From Halomonas alkalicola (GTDB taxonomy: Bacteria; Pseudomonadota; Gammaproteobacteria; Pseudomonadales; Halomonadaceae), in assembly GCF_030704205.1 (NCBI RefSeq), contig NZ_CP131913.1, forward strand, positions 2,418,001 to 2,482,000: DNA of 64,000 nucleotides, given 5' to 3'. The translations under genes and the position numbers were made by a program. Below are positions 19,881 through 31,464 of the stretch, in pieces (positions within the stretch are counted from its first letter, which is position 1; each line of letters begins with the position of its first letter). Under the pieces are notes generated by a model. That model worked only from the letters and a program-made list of their open reading frames with translations, did not search any database and was not told where the DNA came from.

Positions 19881-22001
19881 GTGGCTCGCAAGACTCCACT
19901 TAACCGCTACCGCAACCTGGGTATCGTCGCTCACGTCGATGCCGGCAAGACCACCACGACCGAGCGCGTGCTGTTCTACACCGGTGTCAACCACAAGCTG
20001 GGCGAGACTCACGAAGGCGCCTCCACCACCGACTGGATGGAGCAGGAGCAGGAGCGGGGCATCACCATCACCTCCGCTGCCGTGACCACCTTCTGGAAGG
20101 GCATGAACCACCAGTTCGATGAGCACCGCATCAACATCATCGACACCCCTGGGCACGTGGACTTCACCATCGAGGTGGAGCGTTCCCTGCGGGTACTCGA
20201 CGGTGCCGTCGTGGTGCTGTGCGGCTCTTCCGGCGTTCAGCCGCAGACCGAGACCGTGTGGCGTCAGGCCAACAAGTACGAAGTGCCGCGCATGGTGTTC
20301 GTCAACAAGATGGACCGCACCGGTGCCGACTTCTTCATGGTGGTCGACCAGCTCAAGGATCGCCTGGGCGCCAACGCCGTGCCGATCCAGATCAACTGGG
20401 GCACCGAGGAAGAGTTCCAGGGCGTCATCGACCTGATCGAGATGAAGGCCATCAAGTGGAACGAGGAAGACCTCGGTACCTCCTACGAGCTGGTCGACAT
20501 CCCCGCCGAGCTTCAGGCCAAGGCCGAAGAGTTCCGTGAGCAGATGGTCGAGGCCGCCGCCGAGGCGTCCGACGAACTGATGGACAAGTACCTGGAAGGC
20601 GGTGAGCTGACCAAGGAAGAGATCAAGGCCGGCCTGCGTCGTCGCACCCTGAGCAACGAGATCGTGCTGGTCACCTGCGGCTCGGCGTTCAAGAACAAGG
20701 GCGTGCAGGCGGTGCTGGACGCGGTGGTCGAGTACCTGCCGTCTCCCACCGAGGTCAAGGCCATCGAGGGTGAGCTGGACGACAAGGACGGCACCGTCGC
20801 GACCCGCGAGGCCGACGACGCCGCTCCCTTCGCCGCCCTGGCGTTCAAGATCGCCACCGACCCCTTCGTCGGTACCCTGACCTTCATCCGCGTCTATTCA
20901 GGCGTGCTGAACTCGGGCGACAGCGTCTTCAACTCCGTGAAGTCGAAGAAGGAGCGCGTCGGCCGTATCGTCCAGATGCACGCCAACTCCCGCGAGGAGA
21001 TCAAGGAAGTGCGCGCTGGCGACATCGCCGCCTGTATCGGCCTCAAGGACGTCACCACCGGTGACACCCTGTGCGACCAGGAGCACAAGATCATCCTGGA
21101 GCGCATGGAGTTCCCGGATCCGGTGATCTCGGTCGCCGTGGAGCCGAAGTCCAAGGCCGACCAGGAGAAGATGGGCGTGGCGCTGGGCAAGCTGGCCCAG
21201 GAGGATCCCTCCTTCCGCGTCAAGACCGACGAAGAGACCGGTCAGACCATCATCTCCGGCATGGGCGAGCTGCACCTCGACATCATCGTCGACCGCATGC
21301 GTCGCGAGTTCAAGGTCGAGGCCAACATCGGCAAGCCGCAGGTCGCCTACCGCGAGACCATTCGTGGCACGGTGGAGCAGGAAGGCAAGTTCGTGCGTCA
21401 GTCCGGCGGTCGCGGCCAGTACGGCCACGTCTGGCTGCGCATCGAGCCGCTCACCAAGGAAGACAAGGGCGAAGATGAAGACCTGCACTTCAAATTCGCC
21501 TCCGAGATCGTCGGCGGCGTGGTTCCCAAGGAATACGTGCCGGCCGTCGAGAAAGGGGCCTACGAGCAGCTGCAGAACGGTGTCATCGCGGGCTATCCGA
21601 TGATCGACGTCAAGGTTACGCTGTACGATGGTTCCTACCACGACGTGGACTCCAACGAGACCGCGTTCAAGGTCGCTTCGTCCATGGCCGTCAAGGAAGG
21701 CGCCAAGAAGGCCAAGGCCGTGCTGCTGGAGCCGGTGATGAAGGTCGAGGTCGTGACCCCCGAGGATTACATGGGTGACGTCATGGGCGACCTGAACCGC
21801 CGTCGCGGTCTGGTGCAGGGTATGGATGACTCGTCCATGGGCAAGATCATCCGCGCTCGGGTTCCGTTGGCTGAGATGTTCGGTTACGCGACCGATCTGC
21901 GTTCTCAGACCCAGGGCCGCGCAAGCTACGTCATGGAGTTTGCGGATTACGAAGAGGCGCCGTCCAGCGTCGTTGAAGCCGTCATCAACCAAAACGGGTA
22001 A
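19881..22001 (+). CDS. fusA: elongation factor G
   Basis: GTPase that drives tRNA-mRNA translocation and, with RRF, ribosome recycling. 706 residues from a GTG start with GGGGAG seven bases upstream. G1 loop [33 protein letters not shown] and the domain IV loop region are present. Single copy in the window, in the normal str operon position. Confidence 0.97.
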   Translation: MARKTPLNRYRNLGIVAHVDAGKTTTTERVLFYTGVNHKLGETHEGASTTDWMEQEQERGITITSAAVTTFWKGMNHQFDEHRINIIDTPGHVDFTIEVERSLRVLDGAVVVLCGSSGVQPQTETVWRQANKYEVPRMVFVNKMDRTGADFFMVVDQLKDRLGANAVPIQINWGTEEEFQGVIDLIEMKAIKWNEEDLGTSYELVDIPAELQAKAEEFREQMVEAAAEASDELMDKYLEGGELTKEEIKAGLRRRTLSNEIVLVTCGSAFKNKGVQAVLDAVVEYLPSPTEVKAIEGELDDKDGTVATREADDAAPFAALAFKIATDPFVGTLTFIRVYSGVLNSGDSVFNSVKSKKERVGRIVQMHANSREEIKEVRAGDIAACIGLKDVTTGDTLCDQEHKIILERMEFPDPVISVAVEPKSKADQEKMGVALGKLAQEDPSFRVKTDEETGQTIISGMGELHLDIIVDRMRREFKVEANIGKPQVAYRETIRGTVEQEGKFVRQSGGRGQYGHVWLRIEPLTKEDKGEDEDLHFKFASEIVGGVVPKEYVPAVEKGAYEQLQNGVIAGYPMIDVKVTLYDGSYHDVDSNETAFKVASSMAVKEGAKKAKAVLLEPVMKVEVVTPEDYMGDVMGDLNRRRGLVQGMDDSSMGKIIRARVPLAEMFGYATDLRSQTQGRASYVMEFADYEEAPSSVVEAVINQNG

Positions 22002-22030
22002 CCGTTAGCTAACGTAAAGAGGTTATAGCA

Positions 22031-23224
<1,194 letters not shown>

Positions 23225-23245
23225 GCCTCGGCTTCTCGATGATCG

Positions 23246-23272
23246 AAGGGGGCTCCTCGCGGGGCCCCCTTT
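23246..23272 (+). terminator. str operon terminator
   Basis: Eleven-pair stem AAGGGGGCTCC / GGGGCCCCCTT with a TCGC loop, followed by TTTC, 21 bases after tuf. Confidence 0.85.
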
Positions 23273-23292
23273 CTGCGCACCGCGGAGAGTGT

Positions 23293-23321
23293 TTGACACT
23301 CATCCGCGGCGCACCTATAAT
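23293..23321 (+). promoter_or_regulatory. S10 operon promoter (perfect consensus)
   Basis: TTGACA at 23293-23298 and TATAAT at 23316-23321 with a 17-base spacer, an exact sigma-70 consensus. It starts the S10-spc transcript about 60 bases before rpsJ. Confidence 0.9.
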
Positions 23322-23385
23322 GCGCATCCTTTGAATGCGTGGGTAGACGGCTCGCGCCGTCGAGATCCATTGGAGTTAAGGGCTA

Positions 23386-23697
23386 ATGCAGAACCAGAAG
23401 ATTCGCATTCGGTTGAAGGCCTTCGACCATCGCCTGATCGACCAGTCCGCCGCGGAGATCGTTGAGACCGCCAAGCGTACCGGCGCCCAGGTTCGTGGTC
23501 CGATCCCCCTGCCGACCAACCGCGAGCGGTACACCGTGCTGATCTCGCCGCACGTCAACAAGGACGCGCGCGACCAGTACGAGATTCGTACTCACAAGCG
23601 TGTGCTCGACATCGTCGAGCCCACGGAAAAGACCGTTGATGCCCTGATGAAGCTCGACCTCGCCGCCGGCGTGGACGTGCAGATCAAGCTCGACTGA
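23386..23697 (+). CDS. rpsJ: 30S ribosomal protein S10 / NusE
   Basis: 30S head protein and, as NusE, partner of NusB and NusG in antitermination. 103 residues, exact family length, with the conserved long loop [21 protein letters not shown]. First gene of the S10 operon, after only a short leader. Unlike E. coli, it is separated from rplC by a structured spacer of 162 bases. Confidence 0.97.
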   Translation: MQNQKIRIRLKAFDHRLIDQSAAEIVETAKRTGAQVRGPIPLPTNRERYTVLISPHVNKDARDQYEIRTHKRVLDIVEPTEKTVDALMKLDLAAGVDVQIKLD

Positions 23698-23724
23698 TTC
23701 CACACTAGACACTCGCGGCCCAGC

Positions 23725-23781
23725 GCTCATCGCCTCTGCACAAAAGCGGGCATGAGCAGCAGCCGCCGCGCCGTGAGGCGC
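23725..23781 (+). other. two RNA hairpins upstream of the 23S-like element
   Basis: GCTCAT (23725-23730) pairs with ATGAGC (23752-23757) with an inner CGC/GCG; then GCGCC (23768-23772) and GGCGC (23777-23781) close a GTGA tetraloop of the GNRA class. They lie between rpsJ and the 23S-like sequence and suggest that the whole spacer is a structured RNA. Confidence 0.5.
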
Positions 23782-23793
23782 CATACAACGTGC

Positions 23794-23846
23794 TAGTGAA
23801 ATGCTCTGGAAAGGGCAGCCATAGCGGGTGATAGCCCCGTACACTA
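23794..23846 (+). promoter_or_regulatory. 23S rRNA domain I mimic before rplC, proposed L4/L24-responsive element
   Basis: This 53-base segment aligns without gaps to this window's 23S at 1131-1183 (40 of 51 bases identical over 23794-23844, hand count), including 16 identical bases GGGTGATAGCCCCGTA. Pairing is kept where sequence differs: closing helix TAGTG/CACTA (23S: GAC/GTC), hairpin GCTC-TGGAAA-GGGC (23S: GCGC-TGGGAA-GCGC), and the unchanged hairpin GGG-TGATAG-CCC. The closing helix abuts AAGGAG of rplC. The matching 23S region (helices 18-20) is bound by L4 and L24, as known from ribosome assembly work. The regulatory role is inference. Confidence 0.65.
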
Positions 23847-23859
23847 AAGGAGACTGAGT

Positions 23860-24498
23860 ATGACTATCGGTTTAGTCGGTAAGAAGGCCGGGATGACCCG
23901 CGTCTTTACCGAGGATGGCGCTTCTGTGCCCGTAACCGTGATCGAGGTTGCACCCAACCGCATCACTCGCGTCAAGACCGTCGAGTCCGACGGCTACGCG
24001 GCGATTCAGGTGACAGCCGGTTCTCGCAAGGCCAAGCACCTCACCAAAGCCCAGGCGGGTCAGTACGCCAAGGCAGGTGTGGAGGCCGGTCGTTCGCTGA
24101 TGGAGTTCCGCCTGGCTGCAGGCGAAGAGGCTCCGGAAGTGGGCGGCGAACTCACCGTATCCCTCTTCGAAGCTGGTCAGAAGATCGACGTGACCGGCAC
24201 CTCCAAGGGCAAGGGCTTCCAGGGCGCCATCAAGCGCTGGAACTTCCGCACCCAGGACAACAGCCACGGCAACTCCCTGTCCCACCGCGCACCGGGCTCC
24301 ATCGGCATGTGTCAGACGCCGGGCCGCGTGTTCAAGGGCAAGAAGATGGCCGGCCAGATGGGCAACGTCCGTTGCACCGTCCAGAGCCTCGAAGTCGTGC
24401 GTGTCGATGCCGAACGTAATCTGCTGCTGGTCAAGGGCGCCGTGCCCGGTGCCACCGGTAGTGACGTCGTCGTGCGCAGCGCCGTGAAAGCTGGCTGA
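23860..24498 (+). CDS. rplC: 50S ribosomal protein L3
   Basis: One of the assembly-initiating proteins of the 50S subunit; a long loop reaches the peptidyl-transferase centre. 212 residues, starting [16 protein letters not shown], with the conserved loop [38 protein letters not shown] is seven bases upstream and is directly preceded by the 23S-like element, so this start is the likely control point of the operon's distal genes. Confidence 0.97.
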   Translation: MTIGLVGKKAGMTRVFTEDGASVPVTVIEVAPNRITRVKTVESDGYAAIQVTAGSRKAKHLTKAQAGQYAKAGVEAGRSLMEFRLAAGEEAPEVGGELTVSLFEAGQKIDVTGTSKGKGFQGAIKRWNFRTQDNSHGNSLSHRAPGSIGMCQTPGRVFKGKKMAGQMGNVRCTVQSLEVVRVDAERNLLLVKGAVPGATGSDVVVRSAVKAG

Positions 24499-24512
24499 AG
24501 GGGAAATCACCG

Positions 24513-25118
24513 ATGAATCTGAATCTTGCTGCCGGCGCCGGCACCGTCGAAGTGTCCGACGCCACCTTTGGCAAAGAATTCAATGAAGCGCTCGTGCACC
24601 AGGTCGTCACCGCCTATCTGGCCGGTGGTCGTCAGGGCACTCGCGCTCAGAAGAACCGTTCCGACGTGCGTGGTGGCGGCAAGAAGCCGTGGCGTCAGAA
24701 GGGCACCGGTCGCGCTCGCGCCGGCACCATCCGCTCTCCGCTGTGGCGCAGCGGCGGCGTGACCTTCGCGGCTCGTCCTCAGGACCACAGCCAGAAGGTC
24801 AACCGCAAGATGTACCGCGCGGCGATGCGCTCCATCCTCTCCGAGCTGGTTCGCCAGGAGCGTCTGGTGGCCGTGGAGGAGATCTCCGTCGAAGCGCCCA
24901 AGACCAAGCAGCTGGTCGCCAAGCTCCAGGAGCTGGGTCTGGAGAAGGTGCTGATCGTCACCGAGGAAGTCGACGAGAAGCTCTACCTGGCTGCCCGCAA
25001 CATTCCCAACGTGGATGTGGTGGACGTGGCTGCCGCCGACCCGGTGAGCCTGGTCGCCTTCGACAAGGTGCTGGTCACCGTCTCCGCCCTGCGCAAATTC
25101 GAGGAGAAGCTGGCATGA
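24513..25118 (+). CDS. rplD: 50S ribosomal protein L4
   Basis: Early assembly protein lining the exit tunnel; in E. coli it also represses the S10 operon at transcription and translation. 201 residues, with the tunnel loop [24 protein letters not shown] and the C-terminal globular part. Fourteen bases after rplC and overlapping rplW by four. It is the first candidate ligand of the 23S-like element upstream. Confidence 0.97.
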   Translation: MNLNLAAGAGTVEVSDATFGKEFNEALVHQVVTAYLAGGRQGTRAQKNRSDVRGGGKKPWRQKGTGRARAGTIRSPLWRSGGVTFAARPQDHSQKVNRKMYRAAMRSILSELVRQERLVAVEEISVEAPKTKQLVAKLQELGLEKVLIVTEEVDEKLYLAARNIPNVDVVDVAAADPVSLVAFDKVLVTVSALRKFEEKLA

Positions 25119-25411
25119 ACCAGGAGCGTGTATTCAAGGTCCTGCTGGGTCCGCACGTGACCGAGAAGGCCGCCATGGCTGCCGAACGCAACCAGTACGT
25201 GTTCAAGGTGGCCAGCGACGCGACCAAGCCCGAGATCAAGAAGGCCGTCGAGGCTCTGTTCGGCAAGAAGGTCGACCGCGTTCAGACGCTGAACGTCAAG
25301 GGCAAGACCAAGCGCACCGCGCACGGTCTGGGTCACCGCAAGGGGTATCGCAAGGCCTACGTTACGCTGGCCGCCGGCGAGACCCTTGAAGACTTCTCTG
25401 GCGCCGAATAA
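25115..25411 (+). CDS. rplW: 50S ribosomal protein L23
   Basis: Lies at the tunnel exit and is the docking site for trigger factor and SRP. 98 residues from an ATG that overlaps the rplD stop (ATGA), showing translational coupling. The family N terminus ([15 protein letters not shown]) fixes this start; a longer frame upstream is a shadow of rplD. Confidence 0.96.
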   Translation: MNQERVFKVLLGPHVTEKAAMAAERNQYVFKVASDATKPEIKKAVEALFGKKVDRVQTLNVKGKTKRTAHGLGHRKGYRKAYVTLAAGETLEDFSGAE

Positions 25412-25428
25412 GGGCAGGAGTACGGACA

Positions 25429-26256
25429 ATGGCAATCGTCAAGACCAAACCCACATCCGCCGGCCGTCGCCACGTCGTCAAGATCGTTGGTGAAGACCTG
25501 CACAAGGGCAAGCCCTACGCGCCCCTGCTCGAGAAGCAGTCGCGCAGCGGCGGTCGTAACAACAACGGTCGCATCACCACCCGTCACGTGGGCGGTGGGC
25601 ACCGTCAGCACTACCGGATCATCGACTTCAAGCGCACCAAGGATGGCGTTCCGGCCATCGTCGAGCGTCTCGAGTACGATCCGAACCGTAGCGCTCACAT
25701 CGCGCTGCTGAAGTACCTGGACGGCGAGCGTCGCTACATCATCGCGCCCAAGGGCGTGAAGGCGGGTGACCGTCTCGAGTCCGGCGTGAACGCGGCCATC
25801 AAGCAGGGCAATGCTCTGCCGCTGCGTAACGTCCCGCTGGGTTCCACCGTGCATTGCGTCGAACTGAAGCCTGGCAAGGGCGCTCAGATCGCTCGCAGCG
25901 CCGGCACCAGCGCCCAGCTGGTCGCCCGTGACGGCAACTACGCCACCCTGCGTCTGCGCTCCGGCGAGATGCGCAAGGTGCTGAGCGAGTGCCGCGCGAC
26001 CCTGGGCGAAGTGAGCAACTCCGAGCACAGCCTGCGTCAGCTTGGCAAGGCCGGTGCGAAGCGCTGGAGAGGTGTGCGTCCGACCGTTCGCGGCGTGGCC
26101 ATGAACCCGGTGGATCACCCGCATGGCGGCGGCGAAGGCCGCACCAGTGGTGGTCGTCACCCGGTGACTCCGTGGGGTATCCCCACCAAGGGCCACAAGA
26201 CCCGCAAGAACAAGCGCACCGACAAGCTGATCGTTCGTCGCCGCAAGGCCAAGTAA
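25429..26256 (+). CDS. rplB: 50S ribosomal protein L2
   Basis: Highly conserved protein needed for subunit joining and peptidyl transfer. 275 residues, with the conserved C-terminal [17 protein letters not shown], whose histidine is close to the catalytic centre. Position between L23 and S19 is invariant in the S10 operon. Confidence 0.97.
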   Translation: MAIVKTKPTSAGRRHVVKIVGEDLHKGKPYAPLLEKQSRSGGRNNNGRITTRHVGGGHRQHYRIIDFKRTKDGVPAIVERLEYDPNRSAHIALLKYLDGERRYIIAPKGVKAGDRLESGVNAAIKQGNALPLRNVPLGSTVHCVELKPGKGAQIARSAGTSAQLVARDGNYATLRLRSGEMRKVLSECRATLGEVSNSEHSLRQLGKAGAKRWRGVRPTVRGVAMNPVDHPHGGGEGRTSGGRHPVTPWGIPTKGHKTRKNKRTDKLIVRRRKAK

Positions 26257-26278
26257 CACACTTTAAGAGGTAACGGCT

Positions 26279-26554
26279 GTGCCACGTTCACTGAAGAAAG
26301 GTCCCTTTATTGACCTTCATCTGCTGAAGAAGGTTGAGGCTGCAGTGGAGAAGAACGACCGTAAACCGATCAAGACCTGGTCGCGTCGTTCCATGATCCT
26401 GCCCAACATGGTCGGGCTCACCATTGCAGTCCATAACGGTCGCCAGCACGTCCCGGTGCATGTCTCCGAGGAAATGGTTGGCCACAAGCTGGGCGAATTC
26501 GCTGCTACCCGCACCTATCGCGGTCATGCGGCGGACAAGAAAGCCAAACGGTAA
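26279..26554 (+). CDS. rpsS: 30S ribosomal protein S19
   Basis: Head protein contacting S13 and the A-site tRNA. 91 residues from a GTG start ([19 protein letters not shown]), with TTAAGAGG upstream. Conserved core [25 protein letters not shown] present. Confidence 0.96.
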   Translation: MPRSLKKGPFIDLHLLKKVEAAVEKNDRKPIKTWSRRSMILPNMVGLTIAVHNGRQHVPVHVSEEMVGHKLGEFAATRTYRGHAADKKAKR

Positions 26555-26572
26555 GCCAGAGAGGATTGAGAG

Positions 26573-26905
26573 ATGGAAGTCACAGCTAAGCTGCGTGGCG
26601 CTCGTTTATCCGCCCAGAAGGCCCGTTTGGTGGCTGACCAGGTGCGCGGTAAGCCGGTCGCCGAGGCGCTCGACCTGCTGACCTTCTCACCGAAGAAGGC
26701 TGCCAAGCTGGTCAAGAAGGTGCTGCAGTCCGCCATCGCGAATGCGGAAGAAAACAACGGCATGGATATCGACGAGCTGCGTGTCTCGACCATCTGCGTC
26801 GATGAGGGCATGACGCTCAAGCGTATCAAGCCGCGTGCCAAGGGCCGCGCGGATCGTATCTTGAAGCGCACCTGCCACATCACCGTCAAGGTAGCCGAGA
26901 AGTAG
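26573..26905 (+). CDS. rplV: 50S ribosomal protein L22
   Basis: Tunnel-constriction protein; its beta hairpin (here around residues 80-100, [20 protein letters not shown]) is where macrolide-resistance mutations occur. 110 residues, same as E. coli. Eighteen bases after rpsS. Confidence 0.97.
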   Translation: MEVTAKLRGARLSAQKARLVADQVRGKPVAEALDLLTFSPKKAAKLVKKVLQSAIANAEENNGMDIDELRVSTICVDEGMTLKRIKPRAKGRADRILKRTCHITVKVAEK

Positions 26906-26916
26906 GAGTCGACCAG

Positions 26917-27615
26917 ATGGGTCAGAAAGTCAATCCGACAGGCATTCGCCTGGGCATCGTCAAGGACCATACGTCGGTCTGGTATGCCGAGCGCGGCGCC
27001 TATGCCGACAAGCTGAACAACGACCTCGAAGTGCGCCGCTTCCTGGAAGAGCGTCTCAAGAACGCCTCCGTGAGCCGCATCACCATCGAGCGTCCGGCCA
27101 ACAACGCACGCATCACCATTCACACCGCCCGTCCGGGCATCGTGATTGGCAAGAAGGGCGAGGATGTCGATCGCCTGCGTCGTGAGGTCACCCAGATGAT
27201 GGGCGTGCCCGTTCACGTCAACATCGAAGAAGTTCGCAAGCCCGAGCTGGACGCCATGCTCGTGGCCCAGAACATCGCTGGCCAGCTCGAGCGTCGCGTC
27301 ATGTTCCGTCGCGCCATGAAGCGTGCGGTTCAGAACGCCATGCGCCTGGGCGCCGGCGGCATCAAGGTGCAGCTCTCCGGTCGCCTGGGTGGCGCCGAGA
27401 TCGCGCGCACCGAGTGGTACCGGGAAGGTCGTGTTCCGCTGCATACCCTGCGTGCGGACATCGACTACGCCACCTTCGAGGCCAAGACCACCTACGGCAT
27501 CATCGGTGTCAAGGTGTGGGTCTTCAAGGGTGAGATCCTCGGGGGCATCGAAGAGGTCCGCGCCAAGGCGAAGCAGCCTCAGGCCGCGCCCTCCAAGAAG
27601 AAAGGTTCCAGGTAA
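26917..27615 (+). CDS. rpsC: 30S ribosomal protein S3
   Basis: mRNA-entry protein of the 30S head with part of the ribosomal helicase activity. 232 residues: KH type II domain with [16 protein letters not shown], and C-terminal domain [29 protein letters not shown]. Ends in a basic tail. Confidence 0.97.
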   Translation: MGQKVNPTGIRLGIVKDHTSVWYAERGAYADKLNNDLEVRRFLEERLKNASVSRITIERPANNARITIHTARPGIVIGKKGEDVDRLRREVTQMMGVPVHVNIEEVRKPELDAMLVAQNIAGQLERRVMFRRAMKRAVQNAMRLGAGGIKVQLSGRLGGAEIARTEWYREGRVPLHTLRADIDYATFEAKTTYGIIGVKVWVFKGEILGGIEEVRAKAKQPQAAPSKKKGSR

Positions 27616-27630
27616 GGGGAGAGCGAGTCG

Positions 27631-28044
27631 ATGTTACAACCCAAGCGTATGAAATTCCGCAAGATGCAGAAAGGCCGTAACCGTGGCCTGGCGCATCGCG
27701 GAAGCAAGATCAGCTTCGGGGAATACGGCCTGAAGGCAACCGGTCGCGGCCGCATTACTGCGCGTCAGATCGAAGCCGGCCGTCGCGCGATCCCCCGTCA
27801 CGTCAAGCGTGGCGGCAAGATCTGGATCCGCGTGTTCCCGGACAAGCCGATTTCCAAGAAGCCACTCGAAGTCCGTATGGGTAAGGGTAAGGGTTCCGTC
27901 GAGTACTGGGTCGCGCAGATCCAGCCGGGCCGGGTCCTGTATGAAATCGAAGGCGTGTCCGAAGAGCTGGCCCGCGAGGCCTTCACTCTCGCCGCGCAAA
28001 AGATGCCCGTATCCACCACCTTTGTGAAACGGACGGTGATGTGA
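27631..28044 (+). CDS. rplP: 50S ribosomal protein L16
   Basis: Organises the A-site of the 50S subunit and the 5S-23S interface. 137 residues starting [19 protein letters not shown]. The stop overlaps the rpmC start by four bases. The arginine loop [24 protein letters not shown], substrate of the RoxA hydroxylase in E. coli, is conserved. Confidence 0.97.
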   Translation: MLQPKRMKFRKMQKGRNRGLAHRGSKISFGEYGLKATGRGRITARQIEAGRRAIPRHVKRGGKIWIRVFPDKPISKKPLEVRMGKGKGSVEYWVAQIQPGRVLYEIEGVSEELAREAFTLAAQKMPVSTTFVKRTVM

Positions 28045-28235
28045 TGAAAGCCCAGGAAATCCGTGAAAAGTCAGTCGACGAGCTGAAAGGTCAGCTCCTC
28101 GAACTCCTCCGCGAGCAGTTCAACCTGCGCATGCAGAAGGCCACCGGTCAGCTCAGCCAGACTCATCTGCTCAAGCAGGTTCGTCGGGACATCGCCCGGG
28201 TGAAGACTGTGCTCAACGAGAAGGCAGGTGACTGA
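28041..28235 (+). CDS. rpmC: 50S ribosomal protein L29
   Basis: Small two-helix protein near the tunnel exit next to L23. 64 residues ([20 protein letters not shown]). Start ATG overlaps the rplP stop, indicating coupling. Confidence 0.95.
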   Translation: MMKAQEIREKSVDELKGQLLELLREQFNLRMQKATGQLSQTHLLKQVRRDIARVKTVLNEKAGD

Positions 28236-28236
28236 G

Positions 28237-28497
28237 ATGGCCGAAGAGAAGAAAGCTCGTACGCTCACCGGCAAGGTGGTGAGCGACAAGATGGACAAGT
28301 CCATCGTCGTGATGATCGAGCGCCGCGTGCGTCACCCGATCTACGGCAAGTACGTCAAGCGCTCCACCAAGCTGCACGCCCATGACGAGGCGAACCAGGC
28401 GAAGGCAGGCGACACGGTCTCCATCCAGGAGTGCCGTCCGCTGTCCAAGACCAAGTCCTGGAAGCTGGTCGAGGTGGTCGAGCAGGCCAAGGGCTGA
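28237..28497 (+). CDS. rpsQ: 30S ribosomal protein S17
   Basis: Primary 16S-binding protein of the OB fold in the 30S body. 86 residues if it begins [16 protein letters not shown]. An in-frame GTG nine bases upstream overlaps rpmC and is less likely because AAGGCAGG is better placed for the ATG. Last gene of the classical S10 set; a 52-base gap precedes rplN. Confidence 0.95.
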   Translation: MAEEKKARTLTGKVVSDKMDKSIVVMIERRVRHPIYGKYVKRSTKLHAHDEANQAKAGDTVSIQECRPLSKTKSWKLVEVVEQAKG

Positions 28498-28549
28498 TCG
28501 GCTCACGCCTGTCAAACCAGTGCAGTCAGATTAGGTTTGGAGAAAACCG

Positions 28550-28921
28550 ATGATTCAGACTCAGACAATGCTGGATGTCGCCGACAACAGCGGGGCGCGC
28601 CGGGTGCAGTGCATCAAGGTGCTGGGCGGTTCACACCGTCGCTACGCCCACGTTGGCGATATCATCAAGGTCACGGTGAAGGAAGCCATTCCGCGTGGCA
28701 AGGTCAAGAAAGGCCAGGTCCTCAAGGCGGTGGTGGTTCGCACCCGTAGCGGCGTCCGTCGTCCCGACGGTTCGCTGATCCGCTTCGACGGAAATGCGGC
28801 AGTTCTGTTGAACAACACCAACGAACAGCCGATCGGTACCCGTATCTTCGGGCCGGTGACCCGTGAACTTCGTACTGAGAAGTTCATGAAGATCATTTCC
28901 TTGGCGCCTGAAGTGCTGTAA
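28550..28921 (+). CDS. rplN: 50S ribosomal protein L14
   Basis: Forms intersubunit bridges and is the docking site of the silencing factor RsfS. 123 residues (E. coli 123), signature region [20 protein letters not shown]. First gene of the spc set; the short gap before it shows no convincing promoter, so it is probably read from the S10 promoter. Confidence 0.97.
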   Translation: MIQTQTMLDVADNSGARRVQCIKVLGGSHRRYAHVGDIIKVTVKEAIPRGKVKKGQVLKAVVVRTRSGVRRPDGSLIRFDGNAAVLLNNTNEQPIGTRIFGPVTRELRTEKFMKIISLAPEVL

Positions 28922-28935
28922 GGAGCGAGGCGGAT

Positions 28936-29253
28936 ATGCAAAAAATCAAACGTGACGATGAAGTGATCGTCATCGCCGGCAAGGACAAGGGCAAGCGTGG
29001 CACCGTCAAGCGCGTCCTCAAGGACGACCGCTTTGTCGTGTCCGGTGTGAACATGATCAAGCGTCACACCAAGCCCAACCCCATGGCGGGCAATCAGGGC
29101 GGTATCGTCGAGCGCGAGGCTCCGATTCACGCGTCCAACGTAGCCATCTTCAACCAGGAGACCGGTAAGGCGGATCGCGTCGGCTTCCAGGTTCAGGAAG
29201 ACGGTACCAAGGTACGTATCTACAAGTCGACGCAGACGCAGATCGACGCCTAA
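28936..29253 (+). CDS. rplX: 50S ribosomal protein L24
   Basis: Assembly-initiator protein that binds domain I of 23S early. 105 residues with the KOW motif [21 protein letters not shown]. Its rRNA target region is the one imitated in the rpsJ-rplC spacer, so L24 is the second candidate ligand of that element. Confidence 0.97.
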   Translation: MQKIKRDDEVIVIAGKDKGKRGTVKRVLKDDRFVVSGVNMIKRHTKPNPMAGNQGGIVEREAPIHASNVAIFNQETGKADRVGFQVQEDGTKVRIYKSTQTQIDA

Positions 29254-29271
29254 CGCGAGTCGGGTAGCAAA

Positions 29272-29811
29272 ATGGCGAACTTGAAAGAACGTTATCAGAA
29301 CGAGGTGGTGGCTCAACTCAAAGAGCAGTTCAGCTACGCCAACGTGATGCAGGTGCCACGGATCACCAAGGTGACTCTGAACATGGGCATCGGCGAAGCG
29401 ACCAGCGACAAGAAGCTGATCGAGAATGCCATCGGTGACCTGGAGAAGCTCTCCGGTCAGAAGCCGATGGTGACCAAGGCGCGCAAGTCCATCGCGGGCT
29501 TCAAGGTGCGTGAAGGCTGGCCGATCGGGATCAAGGTGACCCTGCGCTCCGAGCGCATGTGGGACTTCCTCGATCGCCTGGTGAATATCGCGATCCCCCG
29601 CGTTCGTGACTTCCGTGGTCTCAACCCGAAGTCCTTCGACGGTCGTGGCAACTACTCCATGGGGGTGCGTGAGCAGATCATCTTCCCGGAGATCGAGTAT
29701 GATAAGATCGATCGGATCCGTGGTCTGGATGTCACCATCACCACCACCGCCAACACCGATGAAGAAGGTCGTGCGCTGCTGAGCGCGCTGAACTTCCCGT
29801 TCAAGAAATAA
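29272..29811 (+). CDS. rplE: 50S ribosomal protein L5
   Basis: Carries 5S rRNA into the central protuberance and contacts P-site tRNA. 179 residues with [10 protein letters not shown] near the N terminus. In E. coli S8 represses the spc operon at the rplE start; I see no clear copy of the S8 site in the 18-base gap here. Confidence 0.97.
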   Translation: MANLKERYQNEVVAQLKEQFSYANVMQVPRITKVTLNMGIGEATSDKKLIENAIGDLEKLSGQKPMVTKARKSIAGFKVREGWPIGIKVTLRSERMWDFLDRLVNIAIPRVRDFRGLNPKSFDGRGNYSMGVREQIIFPEIEYDKIDRIRGLDVTITTTANTDEEGRALLSALNFPFKK

Positions 29812-29822
29812 GGGGTGGGACC

Positions 29823-30128
29823 ATGGCAAAGAAGAGCATGATTGAGCGTGAGCTCAAGCGCACCCAGCTGGTGGCGAAATTCGCCGCCAAGCGCGCCGCG
29901 CTGAAGGCGATCATCCAGGATGTCAACGCTTCCGATGAAGAGCGCTTCGAGGCAACGCTGAAGCTGCAGCAGCTGCCGCGTGACTCCAGCCCGGTGCGTC
30001 AGCGCAACCGCTGCCGCATCACTGGCCGTCCGCACGGCTACTACAACAAGTTCGGCCTCGGCCGCAACAAGCTGCGTGAAGCCGCCATGCGTGGCGACGT
30101 ACCCGGACTGAAGAAGTCCAGCTGGTAA
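29823..30128 (+). CDS. rpsN: 30S ribosomal protein S14
   Basis: Late-assembling head protein. 101 residues, the long zinc-free form: the CxxC motifs of the short form are missing, while the C-terminal [24 protein letters not shown] is present. Confidence 0.97.
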   Translation: MAKKSMIERELKRTQLVAKFAAKRAALKAIIQDVNASDEERFEATLKLQQLPRDSSPVRQRNRCRITGRPHGYYNKFGLGRNKLREAAMRGDVPGLKKSSW

Positions 30129-30160
30129 CGCCACGTAGAGATATCAGGAGCGCAATGTAA

Positions 30161-30553
30161 ATGAGCATGCAAGACACTCTGGCGGATATGTTTACCCGTA
30201 TCCGCAATGCGCAGATGGCCACCAAGGAGACGGTCACCATGCCGTCCTCCAAGCTGAAGATCGAGGTGGCCCGCGTGCTGAAGGACGAGGGTTACATCAC
30301 CGACTTCGCGGTGACCGAGAGCGCCAAGCCCGAACTGACCGTTACCCTCAAGTACTTCGAGGGCAAGCCGGTCATCGAGCATCTGCAGCGCGTGTCCAAG
30401 CCGTCCCTGCGTCAGTACAAGGGCAAGGGCGAGCTGCCGAAGGTCGCCGATGGCCTGGGAATCGCGATTGTCACTACCTCTCAGGGTGTGATGACCGATC
30501 GCGCGGCTCGCAAGGCCGGTGTCGGTGGCGAAGTCATCTGCACCGTATTCTAG
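30161..30553 (+). CDS. rpsH: 30S ribosomal protein S8
   Basis: Primary binder of the 16S central domain and spc operon repressor in E. coli. 130 residues ([18 protein letters not shown]) with the C-terminal motif [21 protein letters not shown] 32-base gap before it contains AGGAG. Confidence 0.97.
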   Translation: MSMQDTLADMFTRIRNAQMATKETVTMPSSKLKIEVARVLKDEGYITDFAVTESAKPELTVTLKYFEGKPVIEHLQRVSKPSLRQYKGKGELPKVADGLGIAIVTTSQGVMTDRAARKAGVGGEVICTVF

Positions 30554-30562
30554 GAGTTTGGA

Positions 30563-31093
30563 ATGTCCCGCGTAGCCAAATATCCGGTAAAAGTGCCCGC
30601 TGGCGTCGAGATCAAGCTCGACGGTAACCAGCTGACCGCCAAGGGCGGCCAGGGCACACTGTCACTGACCATTCACCCCGATGTGGTGATCGGTCAGGAA
30701 GAGGGTCAGCTGACCTTCACGCCGAGCGAGTCCGCCAAGAGCTGGGCCATGGCCGGCACCACCCGTGCCCTGGTTCAGAACCTGGTCACCGGCGTGAGCG
30801 AAGGCTTCACCAAGACCCTCGAAATCATCGGCGTCGGTTATCGTGCCCAGGCCAAGGGCCAGACGCTCAATCTGTCACTGGGCTTCTCGCACCCGGTCGA
30901 TTACACGCTGCCTGAGGGTGTCACGGCGGAAACGCCCAAGAACACCCAGATCGTGCTGAAGAGCGCGGACAAGCAGAAGCTCGGCCACGCTGCAGCGGAA
31001 ATCCGCGCCTTCCGTCCGCCTGAGCCCTACAAGGGCAAGGGTGTCCGGTACGCCGACGAGCAGGTGCGTCGCAAAGAAGCCAAGAAGAAGTAA
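30563..31093 (+). CDS. rplF: 50S ribosomal protein L6
   Basis: Two-domain protein near the sarcin-ricin loop and factor-binding site. 176 residues ([17 protein letters not shown]), ending in the family signature [23 protein letters not shown]. Confidence 0.97.
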   Translation: MSRVAKYPVKVPAGVEIKLDGNQLTAKGGQGTLSLTIHPDVVIGQEEGQLTFTPSESAKSWAMAGTTRALVQNLVTGVSEGFTKTLEIIGVGYRAQAKGQTLNLSLGFSHPVDYTLPEGVTAETPKNTQIVLKSADKQKLGHAAAEIRAFRPPEPYKGKGVRYADEQVRRKEAKKK

Positions 31094-31102
31094 GGCAGGG
31101 TT

Positions 31103-31453
31103 ATGAACGCGAAGAAAGAATCTCGTCTCCGTCGTGCCCGCCGCGCTCGCGCCAAGATCCGCGAGCTGGGCGTGTATCGCCTGTGCGTCAACCGTACCCC
31201 CCGTCACATCTACGCGCAGATTATCTCGCCGGATGGTGGCAAGGTCCTGGCCAGCGCTTCCACGCTGGACAAGGCCCTGCGTGAGGGTGAAACCGGCAAT
31301 GCTGACGCCGCCGCCAAGGTGGGCGCCCTGATTGCCGAGCGCGCTAAGGAAGCAGGCATCACCCAGGTGGCCTTCGATCGTGCCGGCTTCAAGTACCATG
31401 GCCGCGTGAAGGCTCTGGCCGACGCCGCTCGTGAAGGCGGCCTGGAATTCTAA
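31103..31453 (+). CDS. rplR: 50S ribosomal protein L18
   Basis: 5S rRNA-binding protein of the central protuberance. 116 residues with the basic N terminus [19 protein letters not shown] and the ending [13 protein letters not shown]. Confidence 0.97.
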   Translation: MNAKKESRLRRARRARAKIRELGVYRLCVNRTPRHIYAQIISPDGGKVLASASTLDKALREGETGNADAAAKVGALIAERAKEAGITQVAFDRAGFKYHGRVKALADAAREGGLEF

Positions 31454-31464
31454 AGGGTTTTACG

